Shown here: in pieces, positions 26,657-35,055 of the stretch | Position numbering within the stretch: position 1 is the stretch's first letter | Layout of the letters: every line of letters starts with the position of its first letter | Source: Pseudomonadota bacterium | GTDB taxonomy: Bacteria > Pseudomonadota > Alphaproteobacteria > Reyranellales > Reyranellaceae | Assembly: GCA_018242505.1 (NCBI GenBank) | Contig: JAFEBU010000043.1 | Span: 1 to 64,000, forward strand | Reading direction: 5' to 3' | DNA: 64,000 nucleotides | Notes under the pieces: generated by a model | Databases searched by the model: none | The model's input: only the letters and a program-made list of their open reading frames with translations | What the model was told of the DNA's origin: nothing | Program-made: the position numbers and the translations under genes

Positions 26657-28399
26657 GTGAGCGGGCCGGACTTCCTGCCCGAGCAAAAACGTTACCTCGA
26701 AGGCTTCGCGTCAGGCCTGCAGGCGGCGCGCAGCGGTGGGCATATGCCGGCGCCCTCCGCGCCAAGCGGGCCGGACGCGGCGCATCTCGCCGCCATGGCG
26801 CGCTTCGAGGCCGAGGGCAAAAAGCTCGTCGATCCCGAAAAGTGGAAGCGCGAAGAGCATCCCTTCGACGGTTACGCACGGCTCACGGACCAGGCATCGC
26901 GCAACGAATATCCCAAGCCCGCAGACAATTTCCGCTGGCGTTTCTACGGCCTCTTTTATCTCGCGCCCAACCAGCCCTTCTATATGGCGCGGCTGCGCAT
27001 GCCGAACAGCCTCCTGAGCTGGCGACAGTTCGCGGGACTGGCCGACATCGCCGAGCGCTGGGGCGCGGGTCATGCGCATGTGACGACCCGCGCCAACCTC
27101 CAGATCCGTGGCATCGAGGCGAAGAACGCGACCAATGTCGTCGAGGCGGTGCAGGATCTCGGCCTCACCTCGCGCGGCTCGGGCGCCGACAATATCCGCA
27201 ACGTGACGGGCGATGCGACTGCGGGCATCGCGCCGCATGAACTCATCGACACACGACCCGATACGCGCCGCTGGCACTTCCACGTCCTGAATGATCGCTC
27301 CCTCACCGGCCTGCCGCGCAAGTTCAACGTCGCCTTCGACGGCGGCGGACCGATCCCTACGCTGGAAGAGACCAATGACATCGGCTTCACCGCGGTGCAG
27401 GTCGGCGAAGGCGCAAGCGTCGCGCCGGGCGTCTGGTACCGCCTGGCGTTGGGCGGCATCACCGGGCACAAAGACCTCGCACGGGCGACGGGCGTCGTCG
27501 TGGCGCCGCGGGACTCGACCAAGGTCGCCGACGCGATCGTGCGCATCTTCATCGACCATGGCGATCGCACCAATCGCGCCAGGGCGCGCATGAAGTATCT
27601 GATCGACGCCTGGGGGCTCGAGAGGTTCCTGGCCGCGGTCGAGGAGAAGCTCGGCCGCAAGCTCGATCGCGTCGAGGACCGGCATGTCCTGCCGCGTCCG
27701 CCGCAGGATCGTGCCGCGCACGTGGGCTTCCACAGGCAGAAGCAGGCCGGTCTTTACTACGCGGGCGTCGCGCTGCCGGTGGGACGGCTGGAAGCGATGC
27801 AGATGCGCGCGCTCGCCGAGGCGGCTCGCGAACTGGGCGACGGCGATCTCCGGCTCACCGTCTGGCAGAATCTCCTGGTCTCGGGCATCGCCGAAGCCAA
27901 TCGAACGGCCTTCGAGCGGCGCGTCGCCGCGGCCGGACTCGCGCTCGCGGTCTCGCCATTGCGCGCCGGGCTCGTCGCCTGCACCGGCGCCTCGGGCTGC
28001 AAGCTCGCCAATGCGCACACCAAGGAGATGGCGCTCGCCATCGCCAGGCATTGCGAGCCGCGCGTCGCGCTCGACACGCCGATCAACATCCACCTCACCG
28101 GCTGCCCGAATTCCTGCGCCCAGCACTACATTGGCGATATCGGCCTTGTCGGCGCCCGCATACCGTCGGACGGGGACGAGACGGCCGACGGCTACAATGT
28201 CGTGATCGGTGGCGGCTACGGCAGCGATGCCAGGATCGGTCGCGAGTTCGCCCGCGGCGTCCAGGCCAAAGACACGCCTGCCTTCATCGAACGCCTGCTC
28301 GCCGCCTATCTCGCCCACCGTTCCGGCCCGGAGGAAACCTTCCGGCAGTTCTCCACGCGCCATGACGACGAAAGCCTGCATCGCCTTGCCGGAGTGTGA
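26657..28399 (+). CDS. Siroheme nitrite/sulfite reductase, NirA/CysI-like (probably assimilatory nitrite reductase)
   Basis: This 580-aa protein has duplicated ferredoxin-type and siroheme [4Fe-4S] domains. The cluster-siroheme ligands are C-x5-C in CTGASGC and C-x3-C in CPNSC, about residues 442-484. Substrate-anion binding segments such as RGSGADNIRNVTG and the Arg/Lys-rich N-terminal half follow the NirA/CysI pattern. It would carry out a six-electron reduction to ammonia or sulfide. Start is GTG at 26657, 4 bases after the FNT stop. The FNT neighbour and the sigma-54 promoter favour nitrite as the substrate. Its N-terminal EQKRYLEGFASGL resembles EQRAWLNGFFAGL of the next protein. Confidence 0.9.
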   Translation: MSGPDFLPEQKRYLEGFASGLQAARSGGHMPAPSAPSGPDAAHLAAMARFEAEGKKLVDPEKWKREEHPFDGYARLTDQASRNEYPKPADNFRWRFYGLFYLAPNQPFYMARLRMPNSLLSWRQFAGLADIAERWGAGHAHVTTRANLQIRGIEAKNATNVVEAVQDLGLTSRGSGADNIRNVTGDATAGIAPHELIDTRPDTRRWHFHVLNDRSLTGLPRKFNVAFDGGGPIPTLEETNDIGFTAVQVGEGASVAPGVWYRLALGGITGHKDLARATGVVVAPRDSTKVADAIVRIFIDHGDRTNRARARMKYLIDAWGLERFLAAVEEKLGRKLDRVEDRHVLPRPPQDRAAHVGFHRQKQAGLYYAGVALPVGRLEAMQMRALAEAARELGDGDLRLTVWQNLLVSGIAEANRTAFERRVAAAGLALAVSPLRAGLVACTGASGCKLANAHTKEMALAIARHCEPRVALDTPINIHLTGCPNSCAQHYIGDIGLVGARIPSDGDETADGYNVVIGGGYGSDARIGREFARGVQAKDTPAFIERLLAAYLAHRSGPEETFRQFSTRHDDESLHRLAGV

Positions 28400-28402
28400 T
28401 CC

Positions 28403-30046
28403 ATGTCCGTGATGGAAAAACCTCTGCCCGCCGACATGGCCAGATACATCCCCGAAGACGCACCCTTCAGCGGGGAGCAGCGCGCCTGGCTGAACGGCTT
28501 CTTTGCCGGCCTCTTGTCGACCCCTCCAGCCGGGCAAGGCCTGCCCTCCCTGCCCGCCGCCGCCGATCCCGCCTTCCGCAACCCGATGGCGGACGGCGAT
28601 GACGACGGCGCACCCTGGCACGATCCGGCCCTCACGCTCGCCGAACGCATGGAGAGGGCCAAGGACCGGCCGATGCGCCGGCGCATGATGGCGGCCATGG
28701 CGCAGCAGGATTGCGGCCAGTGCGGCTATACCTGCGAGACCTACGCCGACGAGATCTCCCAGCACGCCGAGGAGCGGCTGAACCTTTGCGTGCCCGGCGG
28801 AAAGGAAACGGCGCGCATGCTCAAAAAGCTCATCGAAGAGATGGGCGGCGGGGCGATCGATCCTGACGAGGAGAAGGCCAAGGTCGAGGCGAAAGCGGCA
28901 GCGCGACTCGCGCCAAAAGCGCCGGCCGAGCGCGGCTATTCACGTGAGTTGCCGGTCGAGGCGCGGTTCTGCTCGCGCAGGCTCCTGAACAAGGGCGCGT
29001 CGGAGAAATCGACCTGGCATGTCGAGATCGACCTCACAGGCTCAGGCCTGGACTATTCGGCCGGCGACAGCTTCGGCGTCTATCCCGTGAACGACCCCGC
29101 GCTGGTCGCCGCCGTGATCGAAGCGATCAATGCGCCATCCGACTTCCCGATCGCGGGCAAGACGCTGACCGACGTCCTGACCCATGACATGTCGCTGGGC
29201 GCGGCGCCCGACATGCTGTTCGAGTTGATCTCGTACATGGTGGGCGGCGAGCGCAAGGCCAAGGCGAAGGCTTTGGCGCAGGGCGAGGATTCCGATGGTG
29301 ACGCGGCGCGCCTCGACGTTCTGGCTGCCGTGCGAAAGTTCGCCGGCATCCGGCCCGACCCTGAAGCTTTCGTCGAATGCCTCGACGGCCTGCAGCCCCG
29401 TCTCTACTCGATCTCGTCCTCGCCCAAGGTCGATCCGAACCGGCTCACACTCACCGTCGATCACGTCCGCTACGAGATGGACGGCCGCATGCGGTTGGGC
29501 GTTGCCTCGACATTCCTTTCACGGGCCGTCGCGCCCGGCATGCCGCTCAAGGTCTACGTCCAGCGGGCGCACAACTTCGCCCTGCCCAGCAATCCGCAAA
29601 CGCCGATCATCATGGTGGGGCCCGGCACCGGCATGGCACCGTTCCGTGCCTTTCTGCAGGAGCGCATGATCACCCAGGCGCCGGGCGATGCATGGCTGTT
29701 CTTCGGCCACCAGCGCCGCGCCTGCGATTTCTTCTACGAGGATGAATTCGCCGGTCTGCAGGACAGCCGGGCATTGACACGGCTCTCGCTCGCCTGGTCA
29801 CGCGACACCGAGACGCCCAGGACCTACGTGCAGGACCGGCTGCGCGAGGAAGGCGCCGAGCTTTGGGCCTGGCTGCAGCGCGGCGCCCATTTCTATGTCT
29901 GCGGCGATGCCACGCACATGGCGGGCGATGTCGAGAAGGCACTGGTCGCCATTGCCGCCCAACATGGCTCCCTCGGCGAGGCCGAGGCCCGGGCGTTCGT
30001 GACCGGCCTCAAGAAGACCGGCCGCTATCTCGCCGACGTTTACTAG
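28403..30046 (+). CDS. FeS-FAD reductase subunit, CysJ-like diflavin relative lacking the FMN domain
   Basis: This 547-aa protein resembles the FAD/NADPH half of sulfite reductase alpha (CysJ): RLYSISSSP for FAD, GVASTFL, GPGTGMAPFRAFLQER for NADPH, and C-terminal YVCGDATHMA with a terminal Tyr. The flavodoxin (FMN) domain of CysJ is absent. Instead a region with Cys104-x2-Cys107-x3-Cys111-x17-Cys129 (DCGQCGYTC and NLCVPGG) matches a [4Fe-4S] FeS domain. Electrons would flow NADPH to FAD to [4Fe-4S] to the siroheme enzyme encoded just upstream (4-base gap). It begins at 28403 with GGAG nearby. Confidence 0.9.
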   Translation: MSVMEKPLPADMARYIPEDAPFSGEQRAWLNGFFAGLLSTPPAGQGLPSLPAAADPAFRNPMADGDDDGAPWHDPALTLAERMERAKDRPMRRRMMAAMAQQDCGQCGYTCETYADEISQHAEERLNLCVPGGKETARMLKKLIEEMGGGAIDPDEEKAKVEAKAAARLAPKAPAERGYSRELPVEARFCSRRLLNKGASEKSTWHVEIDLTGSGLDYSAGDSFGVYPVNDPALVAAVIEAINAPSDFPIAGKTLTDVLTHDMSLGAAPDMLFELISYMVGGERKAKAKALAQGEDSDGDAARLDVLAAVRKFAGIRPDPEAFVECLDGLQPRLYSISSSPKVDPNRLTLTVDHVRYEMDGRMRLGVASTFLSRAVAPGMPLKVYVQRAHNFALPSNPQTPIIMVGPGTGMAPFRAFLQERMITQAPGDAWLFFGHQRRACDFFYEDEFAGLQDSRALTRLSLAWSRDTETPRTYVQDRLREEGAELWAWLQRGAHFYVCGDATHMAGDVEKALVAIAAQHGSLGEAEARAFVTGLKKTGRYLADVY

Positions 30047-30206
30047 CCGTTGACACAGATTTCTCCACGTTCCGCTGGAGTAGAACGTTGTAGACTGCAA
30101 ATCGCGTGACCGGGAGGGGTCCTGGTCATGCACCCGAAGGGCTGACGGACGTGTCGTCCGCACAAGCCGCCGGGATGTGTGTGGGATGTTGCCATGTTTG
30201 GAACTG

Positions 30207-30222
30207 CAGGCCGAAAGGCCTG
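30207..30222 (+). promoter_or_regulatory. GNRA-capped hairpin after the reductase operon
   Basis: CAGGCC-GAAA-GGCCTG gives a 6-bp stem closed by a GAAA tetraloop in the 5' region of two tiny ORFs. No T-run follows, so it is more likely an RNA structure than a terminator. Confidence 0.4.
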
Positions 30223-30233
30223 ATGAACGGGTC

Positions 30234-30317
30234 ATGCGTTCTCGCTGCCTCGAAAAGGGCACAGGCGCCGGACCGATCGTTGCAGGCGTGGCATTGCTTG
30301 GGGCTGTATCGCCATGA
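30234..30317 (+). CDS. Tiny ORF (27 aa) overlapping the next small gene
   Basis: Twenty-seven codons from ATG at 30234 end in a TGA that overlaps the next ATG (ATGA). The product is hydrophobic in its second half (GPIVAGVALLGAVSP). It may be a leader that couples translation of the 57-aa membrane protein. No homologue is known to me. Confidence 0.3.
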   Translation: MRSRCLEKGTGAGPIVAGVALLGAVSP

Positions 30318-30487
30318 TCGAACCAATCGCCGGATGGCGCGATCCGGAGTTCACGGAAATCTATTACGACTTCCGGAACGCTGCCCGCGCGCGGGCGCGG
30401 GAACGCACGATTCTGACGTTCATAGGTCTGGTCGCGCTGACCTTCACAACGCTGACGGGCACGATCGCAACCGTACTCCTGTGGTGA
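30314..30487 (+). CDS. Small single-span membrane protein, 57 aa
   Basis: A 57-aa protein with a charged N-terminal half (WRDPEFTEIYYDFRNAARA, then an Arg-rich patch) and one C-terminal hydrophobic helix (FIGLVALTFTTLTGTIATVLL). Composition and codon use look genuine, and acidic-aromatic to Arg-rich to helix is a coherent layout. It lies downstream of the nitrite/sulfite reductase operon and convergent with cysE. Function unknown; a membrane-anchored accessory factor is possible. Confidence 0.55.
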   Translation: MIEPIAGWRDPEFTEIYYDFRNAARARARERTILTFIGLVALTFTTLTGTIATVLLW

Positions 30488-30511
30488 TCCTGTGACCGAC
30501 CGCGGCCGCAC

Positions 30512-31321
30512 TCAGATCCGCTGATCCATCTCCAGCGCCGGCTCGGGAACGTCGACGCAGCCGATGATGCGCGCCGGCACACCGGCTGCCGTGCAGCCGG
30601 CGGGAACCGGCTCCAGCACCACGCTGCCGGCCGCGATCTTGGCGCAAGCGCCGATCTCGATATTGCCCAACACCTTGGCGCCGGCACCCAGCAGCACGCC
30701 GCGTCGCACCTTGGGATGGCGGTCGCCGCGTTCCTTGCCCGTGCCGCCCAGCGTCACGCCATGCAGCATCGATACGCCGTCCTCGACCACGGCGGTTTCT
30801 CCGATCACGATGCCGGTGCCGTGATCGAGGAAGATGCCCTTGCCGATCACGGCGGCAGGATGGATATCGAGGGCGAACAGCGAGCTGGCGCGGCTCTGCA
30901 TATAGTGGGCAAGCGCATGACGGCCCTGCTTCCATAGCCAATGGCCGACGCGATAGGTCTGCAGCGCCTGGTATCCCTTGAACCAGAGCAGCGGATCGAG
31001 ATGCGAGGTGCAGGCGGGATCGCGCTCGACCACAGCCATGATGTCGGCGCGTGCCGCCAGCCCGATGCCGGGATCGGCGTTCAGCGCCTCGTCGAAGGTC
31101 TGGCGAATCAGCGCCGCCGGCACCTCGGTCGTGCCGACGAGCCGTGCGAGATGGTAGCTCAGCGCGCCCTCGAAACGGGACTGGCTCAGGATCGTGGCAT
31201 GAAGGACACCGGCCAGCACAGGCTCGGCGCTGGCGACTGCCTGCGCCGCCTCGCGGATCCTGGCCCAGACCGGATCGACCGAGCGGGGCTCGGCAGCATT
31301 CTTGACGACTGCGCTATCCAT
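30512..31321 (-). CDS. cysE: Serine O-acetyltransferase
   Basis: This 269-aa enzyme makes O-acetylserine from serine and acetyl-CoA, the first step of cysteine synthesis. After the helical N-terminal SATase domain (VWARIREAAQAV, LLWFKGYQALQTYRVGHWLW) comes a left-handed hexapeptide-repeat helix with the catalytic segment IHPAAVIGKGIFLDHGTGI, then GETAVVEDGVSMLHGVTLGG. The ATG at 31321 has an AAGGAGAG site; the longer frame upstream has none. Its C-terminus ends in Ile, typical of the tail that docks into CysK. Confidence 0.95.
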   Translation of the reverse strand: MDSAVVKNAAEPRSVDPVWARIREAAQAVASAEPVLAGVLHATILSQSRFEGALSYHLARLVGTTEVPAALIRQTFDEALNADPGIGLAARADIMAVVERDPACTSHLDPLLWFKGYQALQTYRVGHWLWKQGRHALAHYMQSRASSLFALDIHPAAVIGKGIFLDHGTGIVIGETAVVEDGVSMLHGVTLGGTGKERGDRHPKVRRGVLLGAGAKVLGNIEIGACAKIAAGSVVLEPVPAGCTAAGVPARIIGCVDVPEPALEMDQRI

Positions 31322-31415
31322 TGGCGCTCTCCTTCGGTCCCCCAACCCTGACGCGGCGGGACCAATCGAAAGGCCTCCCGCCGTCACTCTAGGGCGGAAC
31401 CCTTGCCGCCGCAAT

Positions 31416-32045
31416 TCACCGCTTGGCGCGGGCTTCCAGTTCGTCGATCAGCGCTTCGACCTTGCCGCCGTGATTCTGGATGTAGGAATTGAAATCCGAT
31501 CGTCTAGTCATGACCATGCTGACGCCCTCGATCTTGACATCAACAATGCGCGGCCCCTGGCCTTCGTTGCGCACCTCCCACTGGATCGCGATCGGCTCGC
31601 CGTTACTCTGATTGAGCTTGCTGTCGACGATGGAGATGCCGTTCCCCCGCGGTATGACACGACCGATGGTCAGCGTCTGGCCGCCATACTTGCCGAACCG
31701 GTCGGCATAGGCGTGCGCTTCGGCGCTCGCCGCCGCCTTGAGGAAGCGTTCACGCTGTTCGGGCGTGGCCTGGTTCCAATGGGTACCGAGCGCCGAACGG
31801 CCCATGTAGTTCAGGTCGAAATCGGTCTGAAGTACCTGCCGGATGCCGGCTTCGCGTTCCGCCCCGGTCTTGGTCTTGATCAACTCGATCACCCGGGCCG
31901 CCGTCTTCTGGATGAGCTCGGCTGCAGGATCCTGGTCTGCCGCCGCCTGCCCGATGGTCGTGACGGCAAGACCGGACACGACGAGAGCTGCGGCCACACC
32001 CATGGCTTTGGGCAACATGCTTCGACGAGAGATGAACAATGACAC
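31416..32045 (-). CDS. mlaC: MlaC/Ttg2D-family periplasmic phospholipid-binding protein
   Basis: This 209-aa exported protein carries lipids between outer-membrane MlaA and the inner-membrane MlaFEDB complex. It begins with GTG at 32045 after AAGGAGAG. The signal peptide has a twin-Arg-like SRRSML and a hydrophobic core ending near AAADQ. The MlaC fold shows DFDLNYMGRSALG, WNQATPEQRERFLKA, and YIQNHGGKVEALIDEL. It lies 49 bases after mlaA on the same strand. The Tat-like SRR may be coincidental. Confidence 0.9.
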   Translation of the reverse strand: MSLFISRRSMLPKAMGVAAALVVSGLAVTTIGQAAADQDPAAELIQKTAARVIELIKTKTGAEREAGIRQVLQTDFDLNYMGRSALGTHWNQATPEQRERFLKAAASAEAHAYADRFGKYGGQTLTIGRVIPRGNGISIVDSKLNQSNGEPIAIQWEVRNEGQGPRIVDVKIEGVSMVMTRRSDFNSYIQNHGGKVEALIDELEARAKR

Positions 32046-32094
32046 CGATCTCTCCTTGCGAGGATGAACGACTGAGGACTTGTGAATTGAAGTC

Positions 32095-32889
32095 CTAGCG
32101 CACCAGCGCGAGATTGTCGCGCCGCTCGAGCTCGGCACGGGAATCGGTCTTTTCCCGCTTTTGACGAATTTGCTCGGCGCGGCGCTGGGTGTAGGCACTG
32201 CGCAACGCCGCATAGTAGTCGACGCTGTTCTGCTGCAGGTCGTCGAGCGCATCCATGGTCCGGGTTCGCGCATCGAGCATCGTGACGCCGTACCGGGTAC
32301 CGGCATAGACCCAGTAGGCATTGCTGCTGGCGAGATTGTAAATCGCAAGGCCGAACGGATCGATCGACGCGTCGGCGACGAGCCCGACCGCATCACGCGC
32401 ATTGGACGGTCCGATCAGCGGCAGCACCATGTAGAAGCCGCCGTTTTCGGGTTCGACGCCGGCATAGTAGCCGATCGTCTGGCCGGCATCGTTATCGCTC
32501 TTCTTGAGGCCGAACGAGGTGGCGACGTCGAACAGACCGGCCACACCAAGCGTCGAGTTCACCAGGAAGCGCGCCATCGATGTGGCCGCCTGGTGGGCAT
32601 TGCCCTGTACGGCGTCGTTGATCGCCGTCACGGGCTCGCCGAGATTCTGCACTGCATTGTGCACACTGCGCTGGGCGGGCTTGGGCATCCAGTCGCGATA
32701 GAGCACCGCAATGGGGCGGAGAGCGATAGTGTCGACGGCCTGGTTGATCGAGAAGATGAATCGATTGGGAACCTCCAGCGGATCCCAGACATCGGCTGAT
32801 CCCGTGTCACGTGTGGCACAGCCACCGAGCAGCGCCGCCGCCACGATTGTCCCCATTGCGGACGAACCGATGCCAGCCGTCCTTCTCAC
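32095..32889 (-). CDS. mlaA: MlaA/VacJ family outer-membrane lipoprotein
   Basis: This protein of about 264 aa removes mislocalised phospholipids from the outer leaflet together with porins. A lipobox LLGGC closes the signal peptide. Family motifs follow: DPLEVPNRFIFSINQAVD, NLGEPVTAINDAVQG, RFLVNSTLGVAGLFDVA, YYAGVEPENGGFYMVLPL and GPSNARDAVGLVAD. A GTG at 32889 gives a 24-residue signal peptide; the frame also has a TTG at 32913. The start is therefore uncertain, the rest is not. It forms an operon with mlaC. Confidence 0.9.
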   Translation of the reverse strand: MRRTAGIGSSAMGTIVAAALLGGCATRDTGSADVWDPLEVPNRFIFSINQAVDTIALRPIAVLYRDWMPKPAQRSVHNAVQNLGEPVTAINDAVQGNAHQAATSMARFLVNSTLGVAGLFDVATSFGLKKSDNDAGQTIGYYAGVEPENGGFYMVLPLIGPSNARDAVGLVADASIDPFGLAIYNLASSNAYWVYAGTRYGVTMLDARTRTMDALDDLQQNSVDYYAALRSAYTQRRAEQIRQKREKTDSRAELERRDNLALVR

Positions 32890-33086
32890 TGAACTCTTGC
32901 CCCTGGACGTCAAATCAGACCATCCCCCGCCGGCCTACGGCACCCGAATACCAAAAGACGGCCTGCCTGGCCGCCGATAGGGGAAAGTGTTGCATAGACC
33001 CGAGACAGTTTGAAGGGGTGGCTCAGCAACCGCCGGTAAAATGTGGCAGCATGGCCACAATTTCCGCCTCGAAGTGATCTTGCAGA

Positions 33087-33105
33087 CATAAAGATATGCT
33101 TATAT
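33087..33105. promoter_or_regulatory. Candidate operator for the ArsR-methyltransferase regulator
   Basis: A 19-base AT-rich island, CATAAAG-ATATG-CTTATAT, is an imperfect inverted repeat ending two bases before the regulator's ATG, in otherwise GC-rich DNA. Its position would let the protein repress its own operon (metF, metH). SahR/SamR-type ArsR regulators of methionine genes are known from comparative genomics; binding here is inferred. Confidence 0.5.
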
Positions 33106-33106
33106 C

Positions 33107-34108
33107 ATGCACTCTATGGATCACCTTCTCACCCTGCTCCGGGCCGCTGCGGAAGATACCCGCTTGCGCATTCTCGCCCTGGCGGCGCGCGAAGACCTGA
33201 CCGTCAGCGACTATGTCCATGTCCTGGGGCAGAGCCAGCCGCGCGTGTCGCGGCACTTGAAGCTTCTGGTTGAGGGCGGCCTTCTGGAGCGCTTTCGCGA
33301 GGCCCAGTTCACGCGCTTCCGTCTGGTCACCGAGGGAGACGACGCGACGCTGGTGCGCGAGTTCGTGCGGCGGCTGGATTCCAGGCATCCGCGACTCGCT
33401 ACCGACCGCGCCCGCCTCGACGCCCTGCAGCAGCGCCGCCAGAACGCGGCCGTGCGTTTCTTCCGAGACAACGCCCAGCGCTGGGACGAGCTCCGGGCCC
33501 TGCACGTCGCCGACCGCGAGATCGAGCGCGCGCTTGCCCATCATTTTCCCGTGGGCGCCCGCCGACTGCTCGATATCGGCACCGGCACCGGCCGGCTGCT
33601 GGAAGTTCTGGCGTCCAAGGTCGAGCAGGCCGTGGGCGTCGACCAGAGCCGCGAGATGCTGGCATTGGCGCGCGCCAACCTCGCCCGCGCGGGCATCGAC
33701 AATGCCGACATCCGCCAAGCCGATATGTACGCCCTGCCGTTCGAGGCGGAGAGCTTCGATGTCGTCACCATCCATCACGTGCTGCACTACGCCGACGATC
33801 CGGCGGCGGCGCTCGCCGAAGCCGCACGGGTGGTCCGGCCCGGTGGCGTGGTGCTGGTGGTCGATTTCTCGCCGCACGATCTCGTCGAGCTGAAGCGCGA
33901 GCATGCCCATGTCCATCTCGGCTTCGCCGACAATCAGGTACAGGGCTGGCTGAAGAGCGCCGGCCTCGTACCGCTGGAGCCGATCCATTTTCCCGGCCGG
34001 CGGCTGATGACCGGCATCTGGCGCGGCGAACGCGAATTGTCCGACCATGCCGCGCCGCGTTCGGCCGGACTGTCAAACCTGTCTGAACAAGGGGGAATCT
34101 CCCGATGA
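33107..34108 (+). CDS. ArsR-family regulator fused to SAM-dependent methyltransferase
   Basis: This 333-aa protein joins an ArsR/SmtB winged helix-turn-helix (residues 5-90; SDYVHVLGQSQPRVSRHLKL) to a class I methyltransferase domain (motif I LLDIGTGTGRLLE at 154-166, then VGVDQSREMLALA and HHVLHYADDPAAALAE). ArsR metal-binding Cys residues are not evident. It overlaps metF by ATGA and leads the metF-metH operon, so sensing of SAM or S-adenosylhomocysteine by the methyltransferase domain is the natural inference, as proposed for SahR-type regulators. Start at 33107 lacks a good ribosome site; MDHLL at 33116 is an alternative. Confidence 0.92.
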   Translation: MHSMDHLLTLLRAAAEDTRLRILALAAREDLTVSDYVHVLGQSQPRVSRHLKLLVEGGLLERFREAQFTRFRLVTEGDDATLVREFVRRLDSRHPRLATDRARLDALQQRRQNAAVRFFRDNAQRWDELRALHVADREIERALAHHFPVGARRLLDIGTGTGRLLEVLASKVEQAVGVDQSREMLALARANLARAGIDNADIRQADMYALPFEAESFDVVTIHHVLHYADDPAAALAEAARVVRPGGVVLVVDFSPHDLVELKREHAHVHLGFADNQVQGWLKSAGLVPLEPIHFPGRRLMTGIWRGERELSDHAAPRSAGLSNLSEQGGISR

Positions 34109-35055
34109 GCCCGGACACCGGCCCGCTTTACGCCGAACCGATGAGCACGGCGCCGCTCGGCCTCGGCGAGGCGCACTTCCCCGCGCGCGCGCCGCAGCGT
34201 CTGGAGGTCTCCTTCGAATTCTCGCCACCCAAGACCGAAGCAGCGGAACGCACCCTCTGGGAGACCGTGACACGCCTGACGCCGCTGCGCCCCACGTTCT
34301 TTTCCGTGACCTACGGCGCCGGCGGTTCGACGCGTCAGCGCACACACGAGACGGTCGTGCGGTTGAAGAAGGAGACCGGCATAGAGCCCGCCGCCCACCT
34401 GACCTGCGTCGGCGCGACACAGGGCGAGATCGACGATGTCGCGCGCGCCTACTGGGACGCCGGCATCCGCCACATCGTGGCGCTGCGCGGCGACCCGCCC
34501 GGCGGCATCGGCGGCAAGTACACGCCTCACCCCGGTGGCTATGCGAATGCGGCCGATCTGATCGCCGGACTGAAAAGGATCGGCCCATTCCAGATCAGCG
34601 TCGCCGCCTATCCGGAGAAGCATCCCGATTCGACCGACGAGGCGGCAGATCTTGAGAACCTCATGCGCAAGGTCGATGCCGGCGCCGACCGCTGTATCAC
34701 CCAGTTCTTCTTCGAAGCCGAGGACTTCCTGCGCTTCCGCGACCGCACGGCCGCGGCCGGAATCAATGTGCCGGTCGTGCCGGGCGTCATGCCGGTCTCC
34801 AACTTCCAGGGCATCCTGAAGATGGCGGGGGGATGCGGCTCCAAGGTGCCGGCCTGGCTCGCCAGCCTGTTCGACGGGCTGGACGACGATGCCGAGACGC
34901 GACGCATGATCGCCGCCACCGTTGCCGGCGACCTCTGCCGGCGCCTGCAAAGCGAGGGAGTCGAGCAGTTCCATTTCTACACGCTGAACCGCGCGGACCT
35001 TACCTTCGCGATCTGCCATCTGCTGGGCGTGCGCCCGCAAAGGAGCTCTTCATGA
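34105..35055 (+). CDS. metF: Methylenetetrahydrofolate reductase [NAD(P)H]
   Basis: This 316-aa flavoprotein reduces 5,10-methylene-THF to 5-methyl-THF, the methyl donor for methionine synthase. Motifs: VSFEFSPPKTEAAE (catalytic Glu), FFSVTYGAGGSTRQRTHE, HLTCVGATQ, IVALRGDPPGG, and TQFFFEAEDFLRFRD. It overlaps the regulator gene before it and the homocysteine methyltransferase gene after it by ATGA, so the operon is tightly coupled. The N-terminal 30 residues are longer than in E. coli MetF but usual in alphaproteobacteria. Confidence 0.96.
   Translation: MSPDTGPLYAEPMSTAPLGLGEAHFPARAPQRLEVSFEFSPPKTEAAERTLWETVTRLTPLRPTFFSVTYGAGGSTRQRTHETVVRLKKETGIEPAAHLTCVGATQGEIDDVARAYWDAGIRHIVALRGDPPGGIGGKYTPHPGGYANAADLIAGLKRIGPFQISVAAYPEKHPDSTDEAADLENLMRKVDAGADRCITQFFFEAEDFLRFRDRTAAAGINVPVVPGVMPVSNFQGILKMAGGCGSKVPAWLASLFDGLDDDAETRRMIAATVAGDLCRRLQSEGVEQFHFYTLNRADLTFAICHLLGVRPQRSSS

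Noticed and set aside
26711..28765. 684-aa antisense frame over the nitrite reductase gene
   Set aside because: Shadow of the real gene with no recognisable domains.
30050..30096. TTGACA with TAGACT as a promoter
   Set aside because: The spacing is far too long for a sigma-70 promoter.
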